A stretch of DNA of 52,305 nt from an uncultured Lachnospiraceae bacterium (GCA_910580195.1 CAJTWA010000025.1:1-52305), one strand, 5' to 3'; shown: positions 32,189 to 41,312, counted from the stretch's first letter. Translations and numbers: made by a program. Notes: generated from the letters alone by a model not told the origin.

Positions 32189-33370
32189 ATGGCAAAGAAA
32201 GTTGTTTTGGCAGGCGCATGCCGTACCGCAATCGGAACTATGGGCGGGGCTTTGAGCACAACCCCAGCACCAGTATTGGGCTCTATCGTAATTAAGGAAG
32301 CATTAAGCAGGGCTGGCGTTCCGGCTGACAAGGTTGACCATGTGTACATGGGATGCGTAATCCAGGCTGGTTTAGGGCAGAACGTTGCACGCCAGGCGTC
32401 CATCAAGGCAGGCCTGCCAATCGAAACCCCGGCAGTTACCGTGAACGTAGTTTGTGGTTCCGGGCTGAACTGTGTGAACATGGCTGCACAGATGATTCAG
32501 GCAGGGGACGCTGATATCGTTGTAGCAGGCGGTATGGAAAACATGTCTATGGCTCCTTATGCAGCTATGCAGGGACGTTACGGTTACAGGATGAACAATG
32601 CTACCTTGGTAGACACCATGGTAAACGACGCATTGTGGGATGCATTCAACCAGTACCACATGGGTATCACTGCTGAAAACGTAGCAGAGCAGTGGGGCCT
32701 TACAAGGGAGCAGTTAGACGAGTTCGCAGCAACTTCACAGCAGAAATGTGAAAAAGCAATGAACGACGGCAAATTCAAAGACGAAATCGTTCCGGTAGAA
32801 GTAAAACAGAAGAAGAAAACAGTAATTGTAGATACAGACGAAGGGCCGCGCCCAGGCACAACAAAGGAAAGCATCTCCAAGCTGCGCCCGGCATTCAAGC
32901 CAGACGGGATTGTTACTGCAGCAAATGCATCCGGCATCAACGACGGTGCAGCAGCAGTGATTGTTATGAGCGAAGAAAAGGCACAGGAATTAGGCGTTAA
33001 GCCAATGGCAACCTTCGTAGCAGGCGCACTTGGCGGCGTAGACCCATCCATCATGGGTGTCGGCCCGGTTGCATCCACCAAGAAAGTATTTGAAAAGACT
33101 GGCCTTACCATCGACGACATGGATTTGGTAGAAGCAAACGAAGCATTTGCAGCACAGTCCTTGGCAGTAGCACATGACTTAAACTTTGACATGAGCAAAG
33201 TAAACGTAAACGGCGGCGCAATCGCACTTGGCCACCCAGTAGGGGCCAGCGGATGCCGTATCCTTGTTACCCTGCTCCATGAGATGCAGAAAAGGGATGC
33301 AAAGAAAGGCCTTGCAACCCTGTGTATCGGCGGCGGCATGGGCTGCTCCACAATTGTGGAAAGGGATTAA
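32189..33370 (+). CDS. thlA: Acetyl-CoA C-acetyltransferase (thiolase)
   Basis: A 393-residue biosynthetic thiolase condensing two acetyl-CoA to acetoacetyl-CoA, the first step to butyrate. The acyl-enzyme cysteine is Cys89 in NVVCGSGLNCVNMAA; the other catalytic residues are the histidine in NGGAIALGHPVGASG and the cysteine in LCIGGGMG near the end. The ATG at 32189 follows AAAAAGGAG. It is the first gene of the operon thl-hbd-bcd-etfB-etfA and is preceded by a leader with a terminator. Codon use is strongly biased to frequent codons, suggesting high expression. Confidence 0.96.
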   Translation: MAKKVVLAGACRTAIGTMGGALSTTPAPVLGSIVIKEALSRAGVPADKVDHVYMGCVIQAGLGQNVARQASIKAGLPIETPAVTVNVVCGSGLNCVNMAAQMIQAGDADIVVAGGMENMSMAPYAAMQGRYGYRMNNATLVDTMVNDALWDAFNQYHMGITAENVAEQWGLTREQLDEFAATSQQKCEKAMNDGKFKDEIVPVEVKQKKKTVIVDTDEGPRPGTTKESISKLRPAFKPDGIVTAANASGINDGAAAVIVMSEEKAQELGVKPMATFVAGALGGVDPSIMGVGPVASTKKVFEKTGLTIDDMDLVEANEAFAAQSLAVAHDLNFDMSKVNVNGGAIALGHPVGASGCRILVTLLHEMQKRDAKKGLATLCIGGGMGCSTIVERD

Positions 33371-33434
33371 TCAGGTACTAAGGGGCAATAAGGGAAACCT
33401 TAGCGCCCCATAGAATAATTTAAGGAGGATTATC

Positions 33435-34274
33435 ATGAAAGTTGGCGTTATTGGAGCAGGGACCATGGGTTCCGGAATTGCACAGGCATTTGCACAGACA
33501 GAAGGGTATGAAGTATGCCTCTGCGATATTAATGACGAATTTGCAGCAAACGGCAAGAACAAAATTGCAAAAGGGTTTGAAAAGAGAGTTGCTAAGGGCA
33601 AAATGGACCAGGCAGCAGCAGACGCAATCCTTGCAAAGATCACCACAGGAACAAAAGAAATCTGCGGTGACTGCGATTTAATCGTTGAGGCAGCATTGGA
33701 AGTGATGGATGTTAAGAAACAGACATTCAAGGAACTGCAGGATATCGTAAAGAAAGACTGCATGTTTGCAACCAATACATCTTCCCTTTCTATCACAGAA
33801 ATTGGCGCAGGGCTTGACAGGCCGGTCATCGGCATGCATTTCTTTAACCCAGCTCCAGTCATGAAACTGGTTGAGGTTATCAAGGGCGAGAACACACCAG
33901 ATGAAATGAAAGACAAAATCGTTAAGATTTCAGAAGAAATCGGCAAGACCCCGGTTCAGGTAAATGAAGCGGCAGGGTTTGTAGTAAACAGGATCTTAAT
34001 CCCGATGATTAACGAAGCAGTTGGCATCTATGCAGACGGCGTAGCTTCTGTAGAAGGCATTGACACTGCTATGAAGCTGGGCGCAAACCATCCGATGGGG
34101 CCCCTTGCACTGGGCGATTTAGTTGGGCTTGACATCTGCCTTGCAATTATGAACGTATTATACGATGAAACAGGCGACCCGAAATACCGTCCGCATCCAT
34201 TGTTAAAGAAAATGGTACGTGCCGGCAAGCTGGGCCAGAAAACTGGAATCGGCTTCTACGACTACAAGAAATAA
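33435..34274 (+). CDS. hbd: 3-Hydroxybutyryl-CoA dehydrogenase
   Basis: A 279-residue enzyme reducing acetoacetyl-CoA to 3-hydroxybutyryl-CoA. The Rossmann motif is VGVIGAGTMGSGIAQAFAQT, the catalytic histidine is in IGMHFFNPAPVMKLVEVI, and the C-terminal domain holds ANHPMGPLALGDLVGLDICL. It lies 64 bases after thl with TAAGGAGG before the ATG. A crotonase gene often lies next to hbd in clostridia, but none is present here. Confidence 0.96.
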   Translation: MKVGVIGAGTMGSGIAQAFAQTEGYEVCLCDINDEFAANGKNKIAKGFEKRVAKGKMDQAAADAILAKITTGTKEICGDCDLIVEAALEVMDVKKQTFKELQDIVKKDCMFATNTSSLSITEIGAGLDRPVIGMHFFNPAPVMKLVEVIKGENTPDEMKDKIVKISEEIGKTPVQVNEAAGFVVNRILIPMINEAVGIYADGVASVEGIDTAMKLGANHPMGPLALGDLVGLDICLAIMNVLYDETGDPKYRPHPLLKKMVRAGKLGQKTGIGFYDYKK

Positions 34275-34334
34275 TACATACGTGTAGTAGCGTGGCCGGG
34301 CAGTAGGCCGATAGGGTTCTGTTAGGTTGAATGA

Positions 34335-34445
34335 GGGAAGGCCGCTGCATGGGAAGGCATGGCGCGTGCCAAAAGCATAAGCATACTTCGCTGTATCCAT
34401 TGTTTTTGGCAGGTTCTGCCCTGCCCCATGCGGCAGCCTTATTCC
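34335..34445. promoter_or_regulatory. Long imperfect hairpin between hbd and bcd
   Basis: AAGGCCGCTGCATGGG (near 34337) and CCCATGCGGCAGCCTT (near 34425) pair with a few mismatches. Inside, TGCCAAAA and TTTTTGGCA form a second stem. There is no T-run after it, so it is more likely a processing or stability element than a terminator. Confidence 0.45.
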
Positions 34446-34478
34446 ATAAAATAAAAGAAAGTTTGGAGGAAAAGTATC

Positions 34479-35633
34479 ATGGATTTTTCTTTAGATAAAA
34501 AACATGAAATGGCGCGGACTCTTTTCAGGGAGTTTGCTGAAAACGAAGTAAAGCCTCTTGCTCAGGAAGTGGACGAAACTGAAAAATTCCCAAGAGGAAC
34601 CGTAGAAAAAATGCAGAAAATCGGGTTCATGGGCATCCCAATCCCCAAAGAGTACGGCGGGCAGGGCTGCGACCCACTGACCTACATCATGTGCGTAGAA
34701 GAGCTTTCCAAAGTCTGCGGCACCACAGGCGTTATCGTATCTGCACACACCTCCCTTTGCTGCGACCCAATTATGACATACGGCAATGAAGAGCAGAAGC
34801 AAAAATACCTTGCCCCGCTGGCAAAAGGCGAGAAATTAGGCGCATTTGCACTGACAGAGCCGGGCGCAGGGACAGACGCGCAGGGCTGCCAGACCAAGGC
34901 TGTATTGGATGGGGACGAATGGGTGCTCAACGGCTCCAAATGCTTTATCACCAACGGCAAAGAAGCTGACATTTACATCGTAATCGCAATCACAAGCGTT
35001 GTCCAGGATAAGAGGGGCAGGAAGAAAAAGAACTTCTCCACCTTTATCGTAGAAAAAGGCACGCCGGGCTTCTCCTTTGGGACAAAGGAAAAGAAAATGG
35101 GTATCCGCGGGTCTGCAACGTATGAATTGATTTTCGAGGACTGCAGGATTCCGAAAGAGAACTTGTTAGGGCCGGAAGGCAAAGGGTTCCCAATCGCAAT
35201 GCACACCTTGGACGGCGGCCGTATCGGTATCGCAGCACAGGCCCTTGGCCTTGCAGAAGGCGCTTTGGAGGCAACCATTGCTTACACCAAGGAGAGGAAG
35301 CAGTTTGGCCGTTCCATCGCAGCACAGCAGAATACCCAGTTCCAGTTAGCAGACATGGCAGCTAAGGTTGAAGCAGCGCAGATGCTGGTTTACAAGGCAG
35401 CTATGGCAAAGGCTACCCAGAAAGTTTACTCCGTAGAAGCAGCAAAGGCAAAATTATTTGCAGCAGAAGTTGCTATGGATGTAACCACCAGATGCGTACA
35501 GTTATTCGGTGGGTACGGATATATCAGGGAATATGACGTTGAGCGCATGATGCGTGACGCTAAGATTACAGAGATTTATGAAGGGACTTCTGAAGTACAG
35601 CGCATGGTTATTTCCGGTGCATTGCTGAAATAG
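34479..35633 (+). CDS. bcd: Butyryl-CoA dehydrogenase
   Basis: A 384-residue acyl-CoA dehydrogenase that reduces crotonyl-CoA to butyryl-CoA. Together with EtfAB it bifurcates electrons from NADH to crotonyl-CoA and ferredoxin in clostridia. Motifs: ALTEPGAGTDAQGCQTKAVL, LFGGYGYIREYDVERMMRDA, and the catalytic glutamate in EIYEGTSEVQRMVI. The start follows TTGGAGG. The last 27 bases of the gene recur as an imperfect copy 55 bases downstream. Confidence 0.96.
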   Translation: MDFSLDKKHEMARTLFREFAENEVKPLAQEVDETEKFPRGTVEKMQKIGFMGIPIPKEYGGQGCDPLTYIMCVEELSKVCGTTGVIVSAHTSLCCDPIMTYGNEEQKQKYLAPLAKGEKLGAFALTEPGAGTDAQGCQTKAVLDGDEWVLNGSKCFITNGKEADIYIVIAITSVVQDKRGRKKKNFSTFIVEKGTPGFSFGTKEKKMGIRGSATYELIFEDCRIPKENLLGPEGKGFPIAMHTLDGGRIGIAAQALGLAEGALEATIAYTKERKQFGRSIAAQQNTQFQLADMAAKVEAAQMLVYKAAMAKATQKVYSVEAAKAKLFAAEVAMDVTTRCVQLFGGYGYIREYDVERMMRDAKITEIYEGTSEVQRMVISGALLK

Positions 35634-35690
35634 GCATGTTCCTTGCAGGGAATAGCGGAGTGGCTATTTCCGGCGCATCGCTGAAACAGG
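35608..35690 (+). repeat. Duplication of the bcd 3' end
   Basis: GTTATTTCCGGTGCATTGCT and on to the stop (35608-35634) recurs as GCTATTTCCGGCGCATCGCT and on at 35663-35689, with about five changes. Confidence 0.8.
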
Positions 35691-35777
35691 TAGGGTTTTC
35701 TTTGTAAGAAATAGTGAATATGTGTATGGAGATGTATCTGTAAAGAAAGAAAATAAAACATTAAGGAGTGAATTACC

Positions 35778-36563
35778 GTGAAAATCGTTGTATGTATAAA
35801 ACAGGTACCAGATACCAAAGGCGGAGTGAAATTCAATCCAGACGGTACGCTGGACAGAGGCGCAATGCTTACGATCATGAATCCAGATGACAAGGCTGGC
35901 TTAGAAGCAGCGCTTAGGTTGAAAGAACAGTATGGGGCAGAAGTTACCGTACTTACTATGGGGCTTCCGAAAGCAGACGAAGTCTTACGCGAAGCTATGG
36001 CAATGGGCGCCGACAAAGGCATCCTTGTAACAGACAGGGTATTAGGCGGGGCTGACACATGGGCTACCTCCACCACCATTGCAGGGGCAATCAGGAACTT
36101 GGAATATGACTTGATCATTACCGGGCGCCAGGCAATTGACGGCGATACCGCACAGGTTGGGCCGCAGATTTCCGAACACCTGAACATCCCAGTTATTTCC
36201 TATGCACAGGAAATCAAGATTGACGGGGACTATGTTGTAGTCCAGCGCCAATATGAAGATAGATATCATGAATTAAAGGCTAAAATGCCATGCTTGATAA
36301 CCGCTCTTTCCGAATTAAATGAGCCGCGTTATATGTCACCGGGCGGGATTTTTGACGCTTATGACAAAGAAGTAACCGTATGGGGCCGCGCAGACCTGAA
36401 GGATGTAGACGATTCCGACCTTGGCCTGAAGGGTTCACCGACCAAGATTGCAAAAGCATCCGACAAAGTGAAAAAGGGCGCAGGGGAGAAAGTCGTACCC
36501 GATTCCCCAGAAGATGCAGTTGCTTATATTACAGGAAAATTAAAAGAGAAACACGTAATCTAG
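35778..36563 (+). CDS. etfB: Electron transfer flavoprotein subunit beta
   Basis: A 261-residue EtfB. The N-terminal MKIVVCIKQVPDTKGGVKFN and the signature block VVQRQYEDRYHELKAKMPCL are typical; the nucleotide loop is around ITGRQAIDGDTAQVGPQISE. It forms a heterodimer with EtfA, holding one flavin, and passes electrons to Bcd. TTAAGGAG lies 10 bases before the GTG-adjacent ATG. It precedes etfA by 146 bases, a gap that holds a 29-base tandem repeat. Confidence 0.95.
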   Translation: MKIVVCIKQVPDTKGGVKFNPDGTLDRGAMLTIMNPDDKAGLEAALRLKEQYGAEVTVLTMGLPKADEVLREAMAMGADKGILVTDRVLGGADTWATSTTIAGAIRNLEYDLIITGRQAIDGDTAQVGPQISEHLNIPVISYAQEIKIDGDYVVVQRQYEDRYHELKAKMPCLITALSELNEPRYMSPGGIFDAYDKEVTVWGRADLKDVDDSDLGLKGSPTKIAKASDKVKKGAGEKVVPDSPEDAVAYITGKLKEKHVI

Positions 36564-36580
36564 TAGTCACGCTTCAGTAA

Positions 36581-36638
36581 ATGCACATTGTGCGCAAGCT
36601 GTAAGGAAAATGCACATGGTGCGCAGGCTGTAAGGAAA
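36581..36638 (+). repeat. 29-base tandem repeat after etfB
   Basis: Two units start with ATGCACATTGTGCGCAAGCT and ATGCACATGGTGCGCAGGCT at 36581 and 36610. Each holds a small dyad GCACAT(T/G)GTGC. Confidence 0.85.
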
Positions 36639-36709
36639 TGGTTCAGAAATAGAAAACCGGATTAGAAGGATTGCGAATATCCGTAAAAATAAGGAAAGTG
36701 GTGAAAATA

Positions 36710-37756
36710 ATGGGTTTAGAAGCATATAAAGGAGTATATGTCTTTGCACAGCAGGTAGATAACGTATTAGGCGGGATTGCTTTTGAACTGCTCGGCAAAG
36801 CAAAAGACTTGGCAAAAGATTTGGACACAGATGTAACGGCAGTATTGATTGGTTCCGGCGTAAAGGATTTGGCAGACCAGCTGGCAGAGTATGGCGCTGA
36901 CAAAGTAATCGTTGTGGATGATCCAGAATTGAAGGAGTACAGGACAGAGCCTTATACCCATGCCCTTGCATCTGTCATCAATGAATACAAACCAGAAATC
37001 ATGCTGGTAGGCGCAACTGCAATCGGCCGTGACCTTGGCCCCCGGGTATCTGCAAGGGTAAAGACAGGCCTTACCGCAGACTGTACCGTGCTGGAAATCG
37101 GCGATTTCCCGCTGAACCCAGTTCCGGGCAAAGAGAACGAGCAGAAACACAACCAGTTATTAATGACACGTCCTGCATTCGGCGGCAATACTATCGCTAC
37201 CATCGCATGCCCGGACAACCGTCCCCAGATGGCAACGGTACGCCCCGGCGTTATGCAGAAAATTGAGCCCGTCAAAGGCGCAAAAGCAAATGTCATCGAA
37301 TTCAACCCCGGATTTACCCCGGATGACAAGTATGTTGAAATCTTGAACATTGTAAAATCCGTAAAAGAAACCGAAGACATCATGGAAGCAAAAATCCTTG
37401 TTTCCGGCGGCCGCGGGGTTGGGAGCGCAGAGAACTTCAAAATGCTCCAAGACCTTGCCGACGTAATCGGGGGTACTGTAAGCTGCTCCCGTGCAGTTGT
37501 GGAAAACGGCTGGAAGCCGGTAGACTTGCAGGTAGGCCAGACAGGCAAGACTGTCCGCCCCAACGTGTACTTTGCAATCGGCATTTCCGGGGCCATCCAG
37601 CACGTGGCAGGCATGGAAGAAGCAGACATCATCATTGCAATCAACAAGGATGAAGACGCACCAATCTTCGATGTGGCAGACTACGGCGTTGTCGGCGATT
37701 TGAATAAAATCGTTCCGGCGCTGACCGAAGCATTAAAGTCCGAAATGGCAAAATAA
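36710..37756 (+). CDS. etfA: Electron transfer flavoprotein subunit alpha
   Basis: A 348-residue EtfA. The N-terminal domain begins MGLEAYKGVYVFAQQVDNVL; the C-terminal FAD domain shows ILVSGGRGVGSAENFKML, CSRAVVENGWKPVDLQVGQT, then the ISGAIQHVAGMEEADIIIAI signature. It is the last gene of the butyrate operon. The ATG at 36710 follows GGAAAGTGGTG. The 3' end of the gene is followed by four decaying copies of its last ~50 bases. Confidence 0.95.
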   Translation: MGLEAYKGVYVFAQQVDNVLGGIAFELLGKAKDLAKDLDTDVTAVLIGSGVKDLADQLAEYGADKVIVVDDPELKEYRTEPYTHALASVINEYKPEIMLVGATAIGRDLGPRVSARVKTGLTADCTVLEIGDFPLNPVPGKENEQKHNQLLMTRPAFGGNTIATIACPDNRPQMATVRPGVMQKIEPVKGAKANVIEFNPGFTPDDKYVEILNIVKSVKETEDIMEAKILVSGGRGVGSAENFKMLQDLADVIGGTVSCSRAVVENGWKPVDLQVGQTGKTVRPNVYFAIGISGAIQHVAGMEEADIIIAINKDEDAPIFDVADYGVVGDLNKIVPALTEALKSEMAK

Positions 37757-37950
37757 AAAACGGTTCCAGCGCTGGCTGGAGCGTGAAAGCCTAAGAAGGT
37801 GAAAAAGCAGTTCCAGCACTGGCTGGAGCGTGAAAGCCTGAAAAGGTAAAATAAAAATGCTTTGCGCTGGCTAAAGCATGAAAACTGGAAAAGCGAAATG
37901 AATCCTAGTTTTTGTGCTGGCTGGAGCGTGAAAGCCTAAAAAGGCTATCG
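37711..37950 (+). repeat. Fivefold tandem array grown from the etfA 3' end
   Basis: The gene tail from 37711 (CGTTCCGGCGCTGACCGAAG) recurs at about 37763, 37810, 37859 and 37908 (GGTTCCAGCGCTGGCTGGAG, GTTCCAGCACTGGCTGGAGC and decayed forms), spaced about 47-51 bases. The first unit is coding; the others lie after the stop. Confidence 0.9.
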
Positions 37951-37968
37951 CAAACAGCAGCATGGAAT

Positions 37969-38013
37969 ATGGCTCCCAAATGGCACATCTATGGCCGGGA
38001 GCCATGTTTTTTT
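37969..38013 (+). terminator. Terminator of the butyrate operon
   Basis: ATGGCTCCC (37969-37977) pairs exactly with GGGAGCCAT (37997-38005), followed by GTTTTTTT. Confidence 0.88.
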
Positions 38014-38023
38014 GCCATTCTGA

Positions 38024-38053
38024 TTGTAATTTTCCCATAGGTTGTGTTATAAT
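38024..38053 (+). promoter_or_regulatory. Sigma-A promoter of gpmI
   Basis: TTGTAA (38024-38029), 18 bases, TATAAT (38048-38053), 52 bases before the gpmI ATG. Confidence 0.65.
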
Positions 38054-38105
38054 CGGGAAGAAGAAAATAATTCATTCAGATAGAGAAAAGGAGATGTAAG
38101 ATTCT

Positions 38106-39647
38106 ATGAGCAAGAAACCAACAGTATTAATGATTTTAGACGGATTTGGCTTAAACGAGAAGCATGAAGCAAATGCAGTCTATGAAGCGAAAACCCCGAA
38201 CATTGACGGGCTGATGAAGGATTACCCCTTCGTGCGGGGCAATGCCAGCGGCCTTGCCGTAGGCCTGCCGGACGGGCAGATGGGGAACTCTGAGGTTGGG
38301 CATCTGAATATGGGTGCAGGCAGGATTGTCTATCAGGAGCTTACTAGGATCAGCAAGGAAATCGAAGATGGGGATTTCTTCAAAAATGAAGCATTGCTGA
38401 AGGGGATGCAGAATGTGAAGGAAAACAATTCCGCCCTGCACCTTTACGGCCTTCTGTCCGACGGCGGCGTACACAGCCACATCACCCACCTCTATGGGCT
38501 GCTAGAGATGGCAAAGCGGGAAGGCATTGAAAAAGTTTACGTACACTGCTTCTTGGATGGCCGCGACACCTCCCCCACTTCCGGCAAAGGGTTTATGGAG
38601 GATTTGGAAGGAAAAATGAAGGAAATCGGCGTAGGCCAGATTGCAACGGTGACAGGGCGTTACTATGCTATGGACCGGGACAACCGTTGGGACAGGGTAG
38701 AAGCCGCTTACAAAGCCCTTGTATTTGGGGAAGGGAAACGGGCAGCCAATGCAGTAGAAGCAGTGGCAGCATCTTATGCAGAGGACGTGACGGACGAATT
38801 TGTAGTGCCCACTGTCGTTGAGAAGGATGGGAAGCCGGTTGCAACCATTCAGGACAAGGACAGCATTATTTTCTTCAATTTCCGCCCCGACCGTGCAAGG
38901 GAAATCACCCGGACTTTCTGCATGGAAGAATTTGACGGATTTGGCCGCGGGCCAAGGAAAGATGTGACCTACATCTGTTTCACAGAATATGACGTGACAA
39001 TCCCCAATAAGACGGTGGCTTTCCACAAAGTAGAGCTGACAAATACCTTTGGGCAGTTCTTGGCAGACAACGGCAAGAAGCAGGCCAGAATCGCAGAAAC
39101 GGAAAAATATGCCCATGTTACCTTCTTTTTCAATGGGGGCGTAGAGGAGCCCAACCCGGGGGAGGACAGGATCCTTGTAAATTCCCCGAAGGTAGCAACT
39201 TATGACCTGAAGCCGGAAATGAGCGCTTACGAGGTATGCGATAAGCTGGTAGAAGCCATGAAATCCGGCAAATACGACGTAATTATCATCAATTTTGCCA
39301 ACCCAGACATGGTAGGCCACACAGGCGTAGAAGCAGCAGCCATCCAAGCAGTAGAGGCTGTAGATACCTGCGTGGGCAAGGCCGTGGCAGCATTGAAGGA
39401 AGTGGACGGCACCATGTTCCTGTGCGCAGACCATGGAAATGCAGAGCAGCTGATTGACTATAACACTGGGGAAAGTTTTACGGCACATACCATTAACCCA
39501 GTGCCTTTCATCTTAATCAATTATGACGACAATTATACGCTGCGGGAAGGCGGATGCTTGGCAGACATTGCGCCTACCCTGATTGAGATTATGGGCATGG
39601 AACAGCCAAAAGAGATGACAGGGAAATCCCTGCTGGTAAAACGGTAG
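38106..39647 (+). CDS. gpmI: 2,3-Bisphosphoglycerate-independent phosphoglycerate mutase
   Basis: A 513-residue metal-dependent mutase converting 3-phosphoglycerate to 2-phosphoglycerate. It belongs to the alkaline phosphatase superfamily: metal ligands in TVLMILDGFGLNEK, the nucleophile serine in DGQMGNSEVGHLNMGAGRIV, HDRDTPP-type residues in LDGRDTSPTSGKGF, and C-terminal ligands in INFANPDMVGHTG and LCADHGNAEQL. Length matches the family. It has its own promoter and AAGGAGATG upstream, and it supplies the substrate of the enolase encoded at 50 kb. Confidence 0.97.
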   Translation: MSKKPTVLMILDGFGLNEKHEANAVYEAKTPNIDGLMKDYPFVRGNASGLAVGLPDGQMGNSEVGHLNMGAGRIVYQELTRISKEIEDGDFFKNEALLKGMQNVKENNSALHLYGLLSDGGVHSHITHLYGLLEMAKREGIEKVYVHCFLDGRDTSPTSGKGFMEDLEGKMKEIGVGQIATVTGRYYAMDRDNRWDRVEAAYKALVFGEGKRAANAVEAVAASYAEDVTDEFVVPTVVEKDGKPVATIQDKDSIIFFNFRPDRAREITRTFCMEEFDGFGRGPRKDVTYICFTEYDVTIPNKTVAFHKVELTNTFGQFLADNGKKQARIAETEKYAHVTFFFNGGVEEPNPGEDRILVNSPKVATYDLKPEMSAYEVCDKLVEAMKSGKYDVIIINFANPDMVGHTGVEAAAIQAVEAVDTCVGKAVAALKEVDGTMFLCADHGNAEQLIDYNTGESFTAHTINPVPFILINYDDNYTLREGGCLADIAPTLIEIMGMEQPKEMTGKSLLVKR

Positions 39648-39730
39648 GCAAGGGGGAACAGCCAGATGGCAGAAAAACCAGGGATGGCAGCAAGGCTAGG
39701 GCTTTTTGCTGCGGTACGAGAAATATCATA

Positions 39731-39771
39731 GATAGATTTTGGGGCGCATTTCTTAGGAAGGCGCCCCTATT
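39731..39771. terminator. Shared hairpin between gpmI and the PilZ gene
   Basis: GGGGCGC...GCGCCCC (about 39740-39768) forms a strong stem between convergent genes; a second hairpin GCAGCAAGGC...TTTTTGCTGC lies just before it (about 39688-39713). Poly-T tracts are short. Confidence 0.55.
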
Positions 39772-39775
39772 ACGT

Positions 39776-40153
39776 TCATTCAAAAACAATACCGTCTATC
39801 GTTGCGGCATTTCTTCTGGCATTGATATACTGCCGGATGGAAGTGCGGAGCGATTCCTCCAAATCAACAAATTTGCAGCTATAAACATATCGGTCCTGCT
39901 CGGTTGCCCGGTAGCGGACAATGTTCAATGTGACCAAAAACCCAGATGCCGCCCCGAAACTTAGGCAGGCATGGAACTGGTATTGGGGCGGAAGGATGCT
40001 TTCAGAAACAAACCCGACGCCATATTCAGAAATATCAGTCAATACAATAGGGACTTCCAGATGGTGGATGCCAGCGGCATCCTGCCGGTATAAATCGCAG
40101 ATATGGAGATGGATTCCAGTAGGGACTCGTTGGCTTCTACGCTTTTCCAGCAT
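39776..40153 (-). CDS. PilZ-domain protein
   Basis: A 125-residue single-domain protein. The PilZ cyclic di-GMP signature is intact: an arginine motif in MLEKRRSQRVPTGIHLHI and the D-x-S-x-x-G motif in LTDISEYGVGFVSE. I use the ATG at 40153, preceded by AAAGGAGGT; a longer frame upstream has no ribosome binding site. It is a single gene between gpmI and purC on the opposite strand. It probably links cyclic di-GMP to an unknown partner such as a motility or surface system; no flagellar genes are in view. Confidence 0.87.
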   Translation of the reverse strand: MLEKRRSQRVPTGIHLHICDLYRQDAAGIHHLEVPIVLTDISEYGVGFVSESILPPQYQFHACLSFGAASGFLVTLNIVRYRATEQDRYVYSCKFVDLEESLRTSIRQYINARRNAATIDGIVFE

Positions 40154-40242
40154 GGTTCTGACCTCCTTTGCAAAATTTGGAAATTGGTATTTTGGTACTA
40201 GTTTACCATGGGTTTTGGAAGATGGCAAGCAAAAAATATTCA

Positions 40243-40272
40243 TTGACGAATGAAAACCCCTTGTATTATAAT
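40243..40272 (+). promoter_or_regulatory. Sigma-A promoter of purC
   Basis: TTGACG (40243-40248), 18 bases, TATAAT (40267-40272), leaving a leader of about 100 bases. No purine riboswitch core was recognised in it. Confidence 0.7.
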
Positions 40273-40381
40273 GAAGCCGGATATTTGGATACTGCCATCC
40301 GCAGAAAAGAACATGTACCATAATTTAGGAGGCTTACCGCATCCTTTTGCAGCAGACGGAAGAATGGAGGAACGAAGAGAT

Positions 40382-41254
40382 ATGCAGGAATTTAAACCAG
40401 TAAAAGAAGGAAAAGTACGGGAGGTCTACGACATCGGGGACAGCCTGATTATCGTAGCCACAGACAGGATTTCAGCATTTGACGTCATCCTGAAAAACAA
40501 AATCACAGAAAAAGGCGCAATTTTAACAAAGATGTCTAAATTTTGGTTTGGATTTACCAAGGACATTGTAAAAAACCATATGCTTTCTACCGATACGGCT
40601 GACATGCCTGAATTTTTCCAGAAGGAAGAGTTTGAAGGGAACAGCATGAAATGCAAGAAACTTTCCATGCTCCCGGTAGAATGTATTGTCCGCGGCTACA
40701 TTACAGGCAGCGGCTGGGAAAGCTACCAGAAAAACGGCGCCGTCTGCGGCATTAAGCTGCCGGAGGGCTTAAAGGAATCCGACAAGCTGCCGGAGCCTAT
40801 CTATACCCCCACCACAAAAGCAGAATTGGGGCTCCACGACGAGCATATCACCTTTGAGGAAAGCGTGGGGATTTTGGAAAAGCTCCATCCGGGCAAAGGG
40901 GCGGATTATGCCAAGCAGATTCAGGAATATACCATAAATTTATATAAAAAATGCGCAGAATACGCATTAAGCAAAGGGATTATCATAGCCGACACCAAAT
41001 TTGAATTTGGCTTGGACGAGAATGGGGAGGTAGTCCTTGGGGATGAAATGCTCACTCCGGACAGTTCCCGGTTCTGGCCCTTGGAAGGCTATGCGCCGGG
41101 GAAATCACAGCCTTCCTTTGACAAGCAGTTTGTCCGTGACTGGCTGAAGCAGAACTCAGGCAGCGGCTACCTGCTGCCAGAAGAGGTTGTGGAAAAAACG
41201 GTTGGCAAGTATAAAGAAGCGTACGAACTCCTGACAGGGGAGAAGTTTGCGTAA
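40382..41254 (+). CDS. purC: Phosphoribosylaminoimidazole-succinocarboxamide synthase
   Basis: A 290-residue SAICAR synthase of the longer, eukaryote-like form seen in many Firmicutes. It joins CAIR and aspartate with ATP in purine synthesis. Motifs: GKVREVYDIGDSLIIVATDR (ATP loop), VECIVRGYITGSGWESYQKN, KAELGLHDEHITFEE, and LADTKFEFG-like IIADTKFEFGLDENGEVVLG with DEMLTPDSSRFW. The ATG at 40382 is preceded by GGAGG. First of three pur genes in a row. Confidence 0.95.
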   Translation: MQEFKPVKEGKVREVYDIGDSLIIVATDRISAFDVILKNKITEKGAILTKMSKFWFGFTKDIVKNHMLSTDTADMPEFFQKEEFEGNSMKCKKLSMLPVECIVRGYITGSGWESYQKNGAVCGIKLPEGLKESDKLPEPIYTPTTKAELGLHDEHITFEESVGILEKLHPGKGADYAKQIQEYTINLYKKCAEYALSKGIIIADTKFEFGLDENGEVVLGDEMLTPDSSRFWPLEGYAPGKSQPSFDKQFVRDWLKQNSGSGYLLPEEVVEKTVGKYKEAYELLTGEKFA

Positions 41255-41269
41255 ATGACTGGTAAATGC

Positions 41270-41312
41270 AAAAAGCAATAGGCCTGTGGCTTTTGCACAA
41301 GCCTTGCTTTTT
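41270..41312 (+). terminator. Hairpin with T-run between purC and purF
   Basis: AAAAAGCAA and GGC (41270-41283) pair with GCC and TTGCTTTTT (41301-41312). The T-run is part of the stem. It may reduce read-through into purF. Confidence 0.55.

Noticed and set aside
40154..40321. Longer N-terminus of the PilZ protein
   Set aside because: The downstream ATG has a perfect AGGAGG, and the extension would cover the purC promoter region.
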